Assembly: GCA_963777595.1 (NCBI GenBank)
Contig: CAVZRE010000034.1
Coordinates: 7,920-71,919 of the forward strand
Direction of reading: 5' to 3'
Length of the DNA: 64,000 nt
From: CAVVFX01 sp963777595
Lineage (GTDB): Bacteria; Acidobacteriota; Terriglobia; Bryobacterales; Bryobacteraceae
The position numbers and the translations under genes are program-made. The notes under the pieces are model-generated. The model saw nothing but the letters and a program-made list of their open reading frames with translations. It made no database searches and had not been told where the DNA came from. This document shows, piece after piece, positions 8,578 to 16,929 of this stretch. The number at the start of each line of letters is the position of its first letter. Position 1 is the stretch's first letter.

Positions 8578-10641
8578 ATGTCCGGCATGAGACCCTCAGG
8601 TGCTGTTGTGATGTTGTGCGCTTTCCACTTGGCCGCGGCGGAGTTACCCGTGCGCGAGGTGATTCTCTACAAACATGGCGTAGGGTACTTTGCGCGCGGG
8701 GGAACGTTGGGCGCGGGCGAATCGGCCCGGCTTGACTTTCGGCCCTCCGAGATGAATGACGTTCTGAAATCACTCATCCTTCAGGAGAAGAATGGCGGTA
8801 AGATCGCGGGTGTCCGTTACGACTCCGACATCCCTCTGGCGGAGAAGCTGAGCGACTTTCCGTTCAAGTTGGGTGATGGAAAGTCCCTGACCGCGGTACT
8901 CGACCAGCTGAAAGGCTCGCGTCTGGAGATGCAGTTGGGAGCGGAGCGGGTGAACGGTTTAGTGGTCGCGGCGCGGATCGTGTCCGGCGACAAGGATCGG
9001 GCGGAGCGCGAACAGGTCACGCTGTTGCTCGATGGCGGCGATTTGCGTAACTTCGACCTGGCCGCGGCGGCAACGATACGGTTCACGGATATCAGGTTGC
9101 AATCTCAGTTCAAGGACTATCTGATGGCTGTCACGGCAGCGCGATCAACGGATAGGCGTAGTGTCTATATCGATTCGACCGATGCAAGGTCGCGCGAAGT
9201 GGCCGCGAGTTACGTGATTCCGACACCGATCTGGAAATCGAGTTACCGACTGATTCTGGATGCGGCTGGACAGCCGATATTGGAGGGTTGGGCCATCATC
9301 GATAACACCACCGGCGAGGATTGGATCAATGTGCGGATGTCGTTGGTATCGGGCAAGCCGATTTCGTTTATCAGCCAGCTTTATGAGCCTCGCAACGTAC
9401 CGCGGCGGACGGCGGATTTGCCGGAGTTGGCGGCTCTGGCTCCCGTGGTTTACCAGGGAGCGATGGGGTCCACCGATAAAGATGCCAAGCTGTTTGTTCC
9501 CGGCGCGGGGCAGACGCTGTCGGAGCAAATGGGCATCACCGCTAAAGCAGGCCCGTTTACGAATACTGATGGAACTCATTTAGGGACGTCGAGCAACGAA
9601 TCGCCGAATTCGTTTGCCCGGTTGGAGAAATTTGCGAGACTCCCGGCCAACAGCACCGTCGCCCCCACCGCGACTGGACGCGAAGCTGCCGACCTTTTCG
9701 AGTATTCCATCCCGTCGGCCGTCACGGTGAAGAAGAATGAATCCGCCATGCTGCCGTTCTTACAGAAGAAGATCGGCGGACGGAAACTGTCGATATATTC
9801 CGACACCAGCAGTCAGCATCCGTTGAACGCGGCGGAACTGACCAACTCTACCGGCATGACGCTCGATGGCGGACCGATCACAGTCTACGATGACGGCGTC
9901 TATGCCGGTGAAGCCTTGATGGAGACTTTAAAATCAGCCGACAAGCGAATCATCAGCTACGGCGTCGACCTGGGAACGCGCATCACGACAGCCTTCGATG
10001 CGAAAGCCGAAACCGTGCGCGAGATCCGCGCCGCGAGAGGCACTCTTACCGTTAAGCAGTCACGCATGGAGACTATGAATTACGATATTCGGAACGTCGA
10101 CGCGAAAGCGAAAACGCTACTCATCGAGCAGCCGGCCAATCCTGGATACACGGTGGTCAGCCCGAAGCCAATCGAAACCACTCCGGCGGCGTGGCGCTTC
10201 CAAATCGATTTGCCGGCGAACGCTCCCGCCAAGATCGCGACAGTGCTGCGATGCGACTACGATCTCACCTTGGAAGTCAGCACCATGACGCCGGATATCG
10301 TCGCATTTTGGGCGCAGAATCAAACGCTAAGCGGCGCTGCGCGCGCCCAATTGCAGCAACTGGGCGATCTCAAACGGCAACTTGCGGAAGCCAGCAAGGA
10401 GATGGGGAACAACGAGAGCGAAGTTAGCAGCATCAGCCGCGATGAAGAGCGCTCCCGACAGAATATCGCCACCCTGAGCAACGTCAGCGGACAACAGGAG
10501 CAGGTGCAGAACTACGCGCGGCAACTGGCGCAATACGAAAGCCGCATTAACACCCTGCACGATCGACACGCAGCACTTGAACAGCAAAAAACTGCATTGC
10601 AGAAGCAGATTGACGACGCGGTGGAAAAGATGAGTTTCTAA
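8578..10641 (+). CDS. DUF4139 domain protein, exported
   Basis: From the ATG at 8578 the protein has 687 residues. The frame is open back to 8371, but the signal peptide 'MRPSGAVVMLCAFHLAAAE' fits a start at 8578 or 8587. The N-terminal beta domain ('REVILYKHGVGYFARGG') and central 'SYVIPTPIWKSSYRLIL...WAIIDNTTGEDWINVRMSLVSG' are hallmarks of DUF4139; residues ~610-687 form a coiled coil of Gln/Glu/Lys heptads. DUF4139 proteins are secreted or surface proteins of unknown role ('mucoidy inhibitor-like'). In the family the coiled coil often comes near the N-terminus, whereas here it closes the protein. Confidence 0.82.
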   Translation: MSGMRPSGAVVMLCAFHLAAAELPVREVILYKHGVGYFARGGTLGAGESARLDFRPSEMNDVLKSLILQEKNGGKIAGVRYDSDIPLAEKLSDFPFKLGDGKSLTAVLDQLKGSRLEMQLGAERVNGLVVAARIVSGDKDRAEREQVTLLLDGGDLRNFDLAAAATIRFTDIRLQSQFKDYLMAVTAARSTDRRSVYIDSTDARSREVAASYVIPTPIWKSSYRLILDAAGQPILEGWAIIDNTTGEDWINVRMSLVSGKPISFISQLYEPRNVPRRTADLPELAALAPVVYQGAMGSTDKDAKLFVPGAGQTLSEQMGITAKAGPFTNTDGTHLGTSSNESPNSFARLEKFARLPANSTVAPTATGREAADLFEYSIPSAVTVKKNESAMLPFLQKKIGGRKLSIYSDTSSQHPLNAAELTNSTGMTLDGGPITVYDDGVYAGEALMETLKSADKRIISYGVDLGTRITTAFDAKAETVREIRAARGTLTVKQSRMETMNYDIRNVDAKAKTLLIEQPANPGYTVVSPKPIETTPAAWRFQIDLPANAPAKIATVLRCDYDLTLEVSTMTPDIVAFWAQNQTLSGAARAQLQQLGDLKRQLAEASKEMGNNESEVSSISRDEERSRQNIATLSNVSGQQEQVQNYARQLAQYESRINTLHDRHAALEQQKTALQKQIDDAVEKMSF

Positions 10642-10648
10642 CGCGTGG

Positions 10649-10666
10649 GATAGACTGAAGGCTTGT
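10649..10666. repeat. Degenerate copy of the short hairpin repeat
   Basis: GATAGACTGAAGGCTTGT matches copy 2 (21593-21610) over its first 12 bases, then diverges so that the second arm no longer pairs well. It lies eight bases after the DUF4139 stop and runs into the GTG start of threonine synthase. Confidence 0.35.
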
Positions 10667-11909
10667 GAAGTTTGTCCTGGGATTGAAGTGTGTTTTCTGT
10701 GGTGCGACTTACTCGACCCGGGTTCCTTACACGTGTCCTTCGTGCGGTGTTACCGGAACTCTTGATGTCCTTTATGACTATTCCGCGATCTCGCGAAGTC
10801 TGACGCGAAAGGCTCTGGCGCGCCGGCCGGAACAAAATCATTGGCGATATCGTGAGTTGTTGCCGATTCGATCGGGCACACGACTGCCGGCGCTGTCGGT
10901 TGGCTGGACACCGCTCACACCAGCAGTTTCGCTGGCTCGTCACTTAGGCGTAAGAACGCTTTATCTGAAAGATGACGGACGCAATCCGACCGGATCGCTG
11001 AAGGATCGCGCGAGTGCCATCGGCGTTGTCAAGGCGCATGAGAGGCGACAGAAGATCATTGCGTGCGCGAGCACGGGAAACGCTGCGTCGTCGCTCGCAG
11101 GGATGGCGGCGTCGATGGGAATTCACAGCGTTATTTTTGTGCCGCAGCGCGCTCCCGAGCCCAAGGTAACGCAGTTATTGATTTTCGGCGCGACGGTATT
11201 CCGCGTCCTTGGCAGTTATGAAGACGCGTTTCAATTGTGCCAGCAAGCCTGCGAACGATGGGGCTGGTACAACCGCAATTCCGCCATCAATCCTTATCTC
11301 CTGGAAGGCAAGAAAACGGTGGGCCTCGAAGTCTGCGAACAATTGGCTTGGAAGGTTCCGGATTGGGTCGCCGTATCGGTTGGCGACGGCTGCACGATCG
11401 GCGGCGCGTGGAAGGCGTTTCGCGAGATGAAGGCGCTGGGGCTGATTCCGCGCACCCCGAAAATCCTGGGCATACAAGCGGAGGGCGCGGCGCCCGTTAC
11501 CGCGGCGTTTCGTAGCGGAGAGGCGATGAAGCCGGTAGATCCGTGCACCATCGCCGACAGCATTGCCGTAGGCGTGCCGCGCAATTGGAAAAAGGCAGTA
11601 ATGGCAATTCAGGAATCCGGCGGCGCCATGATCAACGTCAGCGATGACGAGATCCTCGATGCGATGCGCTATACCGGGCGCCTGGCCGGCATCTTCGCCG
11701 AACCGGCGGCCGCAACATCGGTGGCGGGCGTCCGAGCTGCGTCCCGGCAAGGCGTCATCGGAACCCGTGCCGAAGTGGTTGCCCTTGTGACCGGTAGCGG
11801 GTTGAAGGATATCCGGTCGGCTCAGGCCGCGGTGCACCCGCCGTTCGAAATTGCGCCGGACGGATCCGGGCTCGAGGAGATCGTGTGCCACGCACTTCCT
11901 CGCTGCTGA
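10665..11909 (+). CDS. thrC: Threonine synthase
   Basis: 414 residues. Converts O-phosphohomoserine to threonine with PLP, in the cytoplasm. N-terminal zinc-ribbon-like cysteines (CVFCG near residue 10 and CPSCG near residue 26) as in the short-type ThrC; 'KDDGRNPTGSLKDRAS' carries the Schiff-base Lys; 'ACASTGNAASSLAGMAA' is the substrate loop; 'SVGDGCTIGG' binds the phosphate. GTG start at 10665 is nearest to the zinc ribbon. The next gene begins inside its 3' end (25-base overlap), so the two are translationally linked. No other threonine-pathway genes are nearby. Confidence 0.92.
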   Translation: MKFVLGLKCVFCGATYSTRVPYTCPSCGVTGTLDVLYDYSAISRSLTRKALARRPEQNHWRYRELLPIRSGTRLPALSVGWTPLTPAVSLARHLGVRTLYLKDDGRNPTGSLKDRASAIGVVKAHERRQKIIACASTGNAASSLAGMAASMGIHSVIFVPQRAPEPKVTQLLIFGATVFRVLGSYEDAFQLCQQACERWGWYNRNSAINPYLLEGKKTVGLEVCEQLAWKVPDWVAVSVGDGCTIGGAWKAFREMKALGLIPRTPKILGIQAEGAAPVTAAFRSGEAMKPVDPCTIADSIAVGVPRNWKKAVMAIQESGGAMINVSDDEILDAMRYTGRLAGIFAEPAAATSVAGVRAASRQGVIGTRAEVVALVTGSGLKDIRSAQAAVHPPFEIAPDGSGLEEIVCHALPRC

Positions 11910-13252
11910 TTCGCGATATCCATTCATTGGTCCTGATGGACGAGGATCACACCGTCTTGCGCGGCGGGTTTGTCTATATCGAGAGCGGCGAGATATTGCA
12001 GCTTGGCACGCGCCCGCCCGCGGGCCTCCGTCCTCAACAAACCATTGGCGCGCGCCACATGGTGGCCTTGCCTGGGTTGATCAACACGCATCACCACCTC
12101 TATCAAACGCTGACGCGCGCTTGCACCGCGGGTGCCGATGCGGAGCTTTTCGACTGGCTGCGCGCTCTCTATCCGCTGTGGGCGAGGATTGACGAGGAGT
12201 CGCTCGAAACGGCAGCACTGGCCGGAATGGCGGAACTGATGCTCTCCGGCTGCACGACGACGAGCGATCATCACTACGTGTTTCCTCGCGGCCAGCGCCA
12301 GATGATCGATGCCGAAATCGCCGCCGCGCGCCGGATCGGAATTCGCTTCCATCCCACGCGAGGCAGTATGAGCGTGGGTGAGCGCCAGGGAGGCCTGCCG
12401 CCGGACTCAGTGGTGCAGAAGGAAGATATCATTCTGGACGATTGCGAGCGCCTGATTCGGACGTATCACGATCCGGCTGCAGGGTCGATGCTGCGGATCG
12501 CCCTCGCGCCGTGTTCGCCCTTTTCCGTGTCGCCGGAACTGATGCGCGAGACTGCGTTGCTCGCCGAACGCCACGACGTCCGGCTGCATACTCACCTGGC
12601 GGAGACCAGGGATGAGGAAAAGTATTGTCTTGAAAGGTTCGGACGACGACCTCTCGATCTGCTGCAGGATGTTGGGTGGGTCGGCTCTCGCACGTGGCTG
12701 GCGCACGGCATCCATTTCAACGCGAAGGAGGTCGCGCGCTTGGGGCGCGGAGGCTGCGGCATCGCGCATTGCCCAACTTCGAACATGCGTTTGGGATCGG
12801 GGATTGCGCCGGTCCTGGGACTGCGGCGGGCCGGCTGCCCTGTCGGGCTAGGCGTGGACGGCAGCGCGTCCAACGACAGTTCGCATATGCTTGCCGAAGT
12901 TCGACAGGCGTTGTTGCTGACGCGCCTCGCCCGGGGAGCCGCTTCCATCAATGTTCGCGACGCGCTGCGGATGGCGACGGTGGAAGGGGCACGCTGCCTG
13001 GGACGGGAAGATATCGGCGCCCTCGCAACGGGGAACCGCGCCGACATCGCACTCTTCGATCTGCGCGGGACCGGCTATAGCGGCGCGGAGGATCCGGTTG
13101 CAGCCCTACTGCTGTGCGCGCCATCGCCAGTACATACGCTCGTTATCGACGGACGCATTGTTGTCGAGAATCACGAATTACGGACGCTGCGAATCGAACC
13201 GGTCCTGGCGCGGCACCGTCGCATGGCGGCGAAGATCGTCGGGGCGCGATAA
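11885..13252 (+). CDS. 8-oxoguanine deaminase / ATZ-TRZ-like amidohydrolase
   Basis: 455 residues, amidohydrolase superfamily. 'PGLINTHHHLYQTLTRA' supplies the metal-binding HxH; 'LHTHLAE', 'WLAHGIHFN' and 'GLGVDGSASNDSS' supply the remaining His and Asp ligands. The stretch 'LFDWLRALYPLWARID' is typical of 8-oxoguanine deaminases, which turn 8-oxoguanine into urate and ammonia in the cytoplasm. A related triazine or isoxanthopterin deaminase is possible. GTG start overlaps thrC by 25 bases and its TAA stop overlaps the next ATG, so it sits in the middle of a tight operon. Confidence 0.83.
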   Translation: MPRTSSLLIRDIHSLVLMDEDHTVLRGGFVYIESGEILQLGTRPPAGLRPQQTIGARHMVALPGLINTHHHLYQTLTRACTAGADAELFDWLRALYPLWARIDEESLETAALAGMAELMLSGCTTTSDHHYVFPRGQRQMIDAEIAAARRIGIRFHPTRGSMSVGERQGGLPPDSVVQKEDIILDDCERLIRTYHDPAAGSMLRIALAPCSPFSVSPELMRETALLAERHDVRLHTHLAETRDEEKYCLERFGRRPLDLLQDVGWVGSRTWLAHGIHFNAKEVARLGRGGCGIAHCPTSNMRLGSGIAPVLGLRRAGCPVGLGVDGSASNDSSHMLAEVRQALLLTRLARGAASINVRDALRMATVEGARCLGREDIGALATGNRADIALFDLRGTGYSGAEDPVAALLLCAPSPVHTLVIDGRIVVENHELRTLRIEPVLARHRRMAAKIVGAR

Positions 13253-13890
13253 TGGATGCTGTGAGCGAAATTGAGCCTTTCGATCAGCCACGGGTGGCGA
13301 TCAACCGCGTCTACACGAAGCGTGGTGACACCGGAGAGACAAGTCTCGCAGGCGGGCAGCGTCTCAAGAAGGACTCGACACGCATCGAAGCGTACGGCAC
13401 GATCGATGAGTTAAATTCGTTCATCGGCCTCGCGCGGGCAAGCATCGAGAAGATCTTGCCACAGAGTCCTGATCTTGCTCCGCTTGATTCCATTCTGTTT
13501 CGCGTGCAGCATGAATTGTTTAATGCGGGTTCGATCCTGGCGACGCTGCCGGAAGACGTTCATCCGAGACAGGCGCGCATCACGGCGCTCCAGACGGCGC
13601 AACTGGAACGTGAGATCGACGGTATGAATCAGGACCTGCAGCCGTTGCGTTCGTTCGTCCTACCGGGTGGTTCGCGGCTGAACGCGGAAATGCATATCTG
13701 CCGGACGATCTGCCGCCGCGCCGAGAGGATTTGCATCACTCTTGCCGGCCAAGAAGCGATCGACCCGGAGATCATCCGCTATCTGAACCGGCTCAGCGAC
13801 GCGTTCTTTGTCTGGACCCGTTGGGCCGCGCATGAATTGGGAACTCCGGAAATTGTCTGGGATCCGAACGTGGGGCGGGCGCTACTATAG
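13252..13890 (+). CDS. PduO-type cob(I)alamin adenosyltransferase
   Basis: 212 residues. Makes adenosylcobalamin from ATP and cob(I)alamin. Motif 'YTKRGDTGETSLAGGQRLKK' binds ATP near residues 22-41; 'AYGTIDELNSFIG' and 'MHICRTICRRAERICI' with the conserved Arg residues complete the active site at the trimer interface. ATG at 13252 overlaps the preceding TAA. The frame is open further upstream to 13114, but that part is the shadow of the deaminase gene. Its place before a corrinoid-binding protein suggests a cobalamin-salvage role for this operon. Confidence 0.92.
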   Translation: MDAVSEIEPFDQPRVAINRVYTKRGDTGETSLAGGQRLKKDSTRIEAYGTIDELNSFIGLARASIEKILPQSPDLAPLDSILFRVQHELFNAGSILATLPEDVHPRQARITALQTAQLEREIDGMNQDLQPLRSFVLPGGSRLNAEMHICRTICRRAERICITLAGQEAIDPEIIRYLNRLSDAFFVWTRWAAHELGTPEIVWDPNVGRALL

Positions 13891-13897
13891 GGAGAGT

Positions 13898-14419
13898 ATG
13901 GAAATGCAAAGGAATATCAGACCACTGGCTGTGGCATTGACGCTGCTGGGTGTGCTCGGAAGGCTGCTTCCGCATCCGCCGAACATTACGCCTTTGGGCG
14001 CCGGCAGTCTGTTCGCGGGGGCGCGGGTCAATGGCTGGATGGCGTATCTGCTACCGGTTCTGGTGATGGCCGCGACCGACCCCCTGGTGGGCGGCTACTC
14101 CAAGGCCACGCCCGTGATCTATCTCTGCTTTCTGATCAGCGTCTGGATCGGCCGGCGCGTCCGCTCGACCGACAGTGCGCTGCGTATCGGCGGAGCTTGT
14201 CTGCTTTCGAGCGCTCAATTTTTCGTGCTCACCAATTTTGCCACGTGGATGTTCAGCGGGTTGTATGCAAAGTCGCTCGCGGGATTGGCAGCATGTTACG
14301 TGGCTGCGGTGCCTTTCTTCGGCGCAACGCTGGCCGGCGACCTCTTCTTCACGGCGGCGATCTTCGGTGCTTACTCGTTGCTCTCGCGGACGGTCCGGCC
14401 CGAAACTGCACACGCGTAA
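13898..14419 (+). CDS. DUF6580-like membrane protein (ECF S-component-like)
   Basis: 173 residues from the ATG at 13898, with 'GGGAGA' just upstream. Five to six hydrophobic segments; 'RLLPHPPNITPLGAGSLFAG' near the N-terminus and 'FFVLTNFATWMFSGLY' in the middle are typical of the DUF6580 group, which resembles the substrate-binding subunit of ECF vitamin transporters. It lies between the cobalamin adenosyltransferase and a BtuF-like protein. A role in corrinoid or cobalt handling is an inference from context only; no ECF ATPase is in the window. Confidence 0.7.
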   Translation: MEMQRNIRPLAVALTLLGVLGRLLPHPPNITPLGAGSLFAGARVNGWMAYLLPVLVMAATDPLVGGYSKATPVIYLCFLISVWIGRRVRSTDSALRIGGACLLSSAQFFVLTNFATWMFSGLYAKSLAGLAACYVAAVPFFGATLAGDLFFTAAIFGAYSLLSRTVRPETAHA

Positions 14420-14430
14420 GTTGACGCGCC

Positions 14431-15357
14431 GTGAGTGACGCAAGGATTGTATCGCTGCTTGCCAGTGCGACGGAGATCGTGGCCGCGTTGGGCGAACTGC
14501 CTCAGTTAGTCGGACGGTCCCATGAGTGTGATTTCCCGTTGGAAGTGCTTGACCTTCCCTGCTGCACGCGACCGCGCATTGATGTGACCGGCAGCAGCCG
14601 CGAGATCGATACGCTGGTCAAGAGCACGCTCGCCAACGCGGTCTCGATCTACGATGTCTTCGATGACGTTCTGGAACAATTGCAGCCGACGCATATCCTT
14701 ACGCAGACGCAGTGCGAGATTTGCGCGGTGAGCCTGGCGGATGTGGAGAAGTCGGTGGCGGGGAAACTGGCGAGCCGGCCAAAGATTGTTTCTCTGCTGC
14801 CGAATTCGCTCGACGACATCTGGTCTGACATCCGGCAGGTGGCGTGTGCGCTCGATATCGAAGGCATCGGCGAGAAGCTCATTTTCGATTTGCAACATAG
14901 GATGAGGAACATCTCGCGGGTGGCGCACGAGTCGCGGGACCGCCCGACGGTAGCGTGTATCGAATGGTTGGAGCCGCTGATGGCGGCGGGAAACTGGATG
15001 CCGGAGCTGGTCAGCAAGGCTGCCGGAGTGAATCTGTTTGGGTGTAGTGGCAAACACTCACCCTGGATGAGTTGGGATCAGCTAGTGGAGCGCGACCCTG
15101 ACGTGATTATCGCGATGCCCTGCGGTTTCGATCTCGAGCGGACTGCGAAGGAGATGTACTGGCTGACGGAGAATCCACGGTGGCCGCAACTACGCGCAGT
15201 GCAAAACGGCCGCACCTATATCGTCGACGGCAACCAGTACTGTAACCGGCCAGGTCCGCGAGTGGCGGACACGCTCGAGATTCTAGCGGAGATTCTGCAC
15301 CCCGACCGTTTCTCCGCGAAGATGCACGGGATGGCTTGGCTGAATAGCGGGCGATAA
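14431..15357 (+). CDS. BtuF-like cobalamin-binding protein
   Basis: 308 residues, periplasmic-binding-protein type III fold: 'RIVSLLASATEIVAALGE' opens the first lobe and 'RDPDVIIAMPCGFDLERT' the second. 'LVGRSHECDFP' and 'TQTQCEICAVS' are typical of the stand-alone 'cobalamin-binding protein' group. No signal peptide or lipobox is visible at the GTG start (14431), and no BtuCD permease or ATPase follows, so it may act in the cytoplasm or the true start may differ. It ends the plus-strand run from thrC; the next gene is convergent, eight bases away. Confidence 0.82.
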   Translation: MSDARIVSLLASATEIVAALGELPQLVGRSHECDFPLEVLDLPCCTRPRIDVTGSSREIDTLVKSTLANAVSIYDVFDDVLEQLQPTHILTQTQCEICAVSLADVEKSVAGKLASRPKIVSLLPNSLDDIWSDIRQVACALDIEGIGEKLIFDLQHRMRNISRVAHESRDRPTVACIEWLEPLMAAGNWMPELVSKAAGVNLFGCSGKHSPWMSWDQLVERDPDVIIAMPCGFDLERTAKEMYWLTENPRWPQLRAVQNGRTYIVDGNQYCNRPGPRVADTLEILAEILHPDRFSAKMHGMAWLNSGR

Positions 15358-15365
15358 CGTCAGAC

Positions 15366-16868
15366 TTACTTGCTCACGCGGATCAAAGCAACTCCGTGGC
15401 TGGGGACTTGTGCCTCGTAGGCTGCATCGGTCCACTTGACGTCTGATTTCGTCCAGAGGTCGCGGACTTTGTGCTTGCCTTTAATACCGGCGTCAGCCCA
15501 CTTGAGGGATATAGTGGCCGGCTGTGCTCCGCGATTGAACATTCCGAACGCTTTGCCGCCGTCCGCGAGATCCTTGACCCAGATTTCCTGGTCGCCGCTT
15601 ACGGAGAGCCTGGTAGCCTGATGGCCCGCGCGGTCCTGATCGATCTTGATTACTTCCGGATTCGTAAGGATTGCGAGGATGTCTTCTGCGGCGGTGCGGA
15701 GGTCATTGCCGGCCAGCAGCGGCGCCGAGAGCATCGACCACAGGCTCATATGCACCTGGTATTCGGAGTTGGTCATGCCGCCATTGCCGATCTCCAGCAT
15801 ATCGGGATCATTCCAATGTCCCGGCGCCGCCCATTTGGCGAGATCGTTTTGGCCGAAGCCGATCTTGGTCATGGAATCCCAGGAGTCGCGGATGTCGCCG
15901 GTGGTGCGCCACAGATTGCCGCTGACTTCAGGGCCCCAGGTCCACACATCCGCCCTGCCATACTGGCACAAACTGTAGACGATCGGCCGGCCGGTCTTGC
16001 GCAGCGCATCGCCCATGACCTGGTAGACCGCGTGCATATCTTCATCCTTATAGACGCGGCCCGCGCTGCACCAATCGTACTTCAGATAGTCGATACCCCA
16101 CGAGGCCCACGTCTTGGCATCCTGCTCTTCGTGGCCGTAGCTGCCCTCATAGCCGGCGCAGGTCTTCGGACCGGGGGAAGAATAAATGCCAATCTTGAGA
16201 CCTTTGTTGTGAACATAATCGGCGAGGCCCTTCATGTCCGGAAACTTTTTATTGGCCGTAATATTGCCGTTGGCGTCGCGCATTCCTTCCCAGGTGTCGT
16301 CAATGTTCACGTAGATATAGCCGGCAGCTTTCATCCCGCTCGAGACGATAGCGTCCGCCATACCTTTCACATCTTCGGCAGTGACGCGGCCGGCAAATTT
16401 GTTCCAACTGTTCCAACCCATCGGGGGCGTCTTGGCAAGACCGTTATAGGGCACTTTGTGCAATGCAGGAGGGGGAATTTTCGCCGGCAGCCCGCCAACA
16501 CCTTCGGGCGCTCGCGTGGCAACGATTTCTTCCGGCGGCGTTCCATTTCGGCCGGCCATGGTGACGCGCAGTTCACCGCCGGCAAAACTCGCGGTGATTT
16601 TCTGTCCCGGACGATTGTTCTGCCCTTGCAGGACGAGAGTAATCTTGCCGTCGGCGCCGAGCGTTCCGGAAAGAATTTTCTGGTCGCGATTGTAGCTCCG
16701 GACCGCACCGGTCAAACTGTTTCCGTCCTGTTTCAGATCGAAATAAGTCTCCCGTATATTACCGTCCGGCGATTCCTGCTTGACCAGCCAATTACCCGTA
16801 AGATCCGCGGCGTAGCTGGACGACGCCAGCGCAAATATGGCGAGGGGGAAGAGGTGCTTCATTTTCAT
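15366..16868 (-). CDS. Alpha-galactosidase, GH27, exported
   Basis: About 500 residues from ATG 16868, which begins a signal peptide (MKMKHLFPLAIFALASSSYA). Residues ~22-115 are a beta-rich accessory domain; then the GH27 barrel: 'KTPPMGWNSWNKFAG', 'YIYVNIDDTWEG', nucleophile Asp in 'WGIDYLKYDWCSAG', acid/base Asp in 'TTGDIRDSWDSM', and a C-terminal beta domain. Releases terminal alpha-linked galactose from plant or other glycans outside the cytoplasm. A GTG at 16889 is an alternative start, but it would place seven extra residues before the signal peptide. Confidence 0.9.
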   Translation of the reverse strand: MKMKHLFPLAIFALASSSYAADLTGNWLVKQESPDGNIRETYFDLKQDGNSLTGAVRSYNRDQKILSGTLGADGKITLVLQGQNNRPGQKITASFAGGELRVTMAGRNGTPPEEIVATRAPEGVGGLPAKIPPPALHKVPYNGLAKTPPMGWNSWNKFAGRVTAEDVKGMADAIVSSGMKAAGYIYVNIDDTWEGMRDANGNITANKKFPDMKGLADYVHNKGLKIGIYSSPGPKTCAGYEGSYGHEEQDAKTWASWGIDYLKYDWCSAGRVYKDEDMHAVYQVMGDALRKTGRPIVYSLCQYGRADVWTWGPEVSGNLWRTTGDIRDSWDSMTKIGFGQNDLAKWAAPGHWNDPDMLEIGNGGMTNSEYQVHMSLWSMLSAPLLAGNDLRTAAEDILAILTNPEVIKIDQDRAGHQATRLSVSGDQEIWVKDLADGGKAFGMFNRGAQPATISLKWADAGIKGKHKVRDLWTKSDVKWTDAAYEAQVPSHGVALIRVSK

Positions 16869-16929
16869 GTTGAAAATTGAGGCTATCACAACTGGAGAAT
16901 GGACAACGGATGACCGACAATGGGTCCGG

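Noticed and set aside
13114..13251. N-terminal extension of the cobalamin adenosyltransferase
   Set aside because: The extra 46 codons lie inside the deaminase gene in another frame and look nothing like the family; the ATG at 13252 overlapping TAA is the normal start.
15471..16880. 469-codon plus-strand frame opposite the alpha-galactosidase gene
   Set aside because: The minus-strand protein has full GH27 motifs; the opposite frame has none and is a codon-bias shadow.
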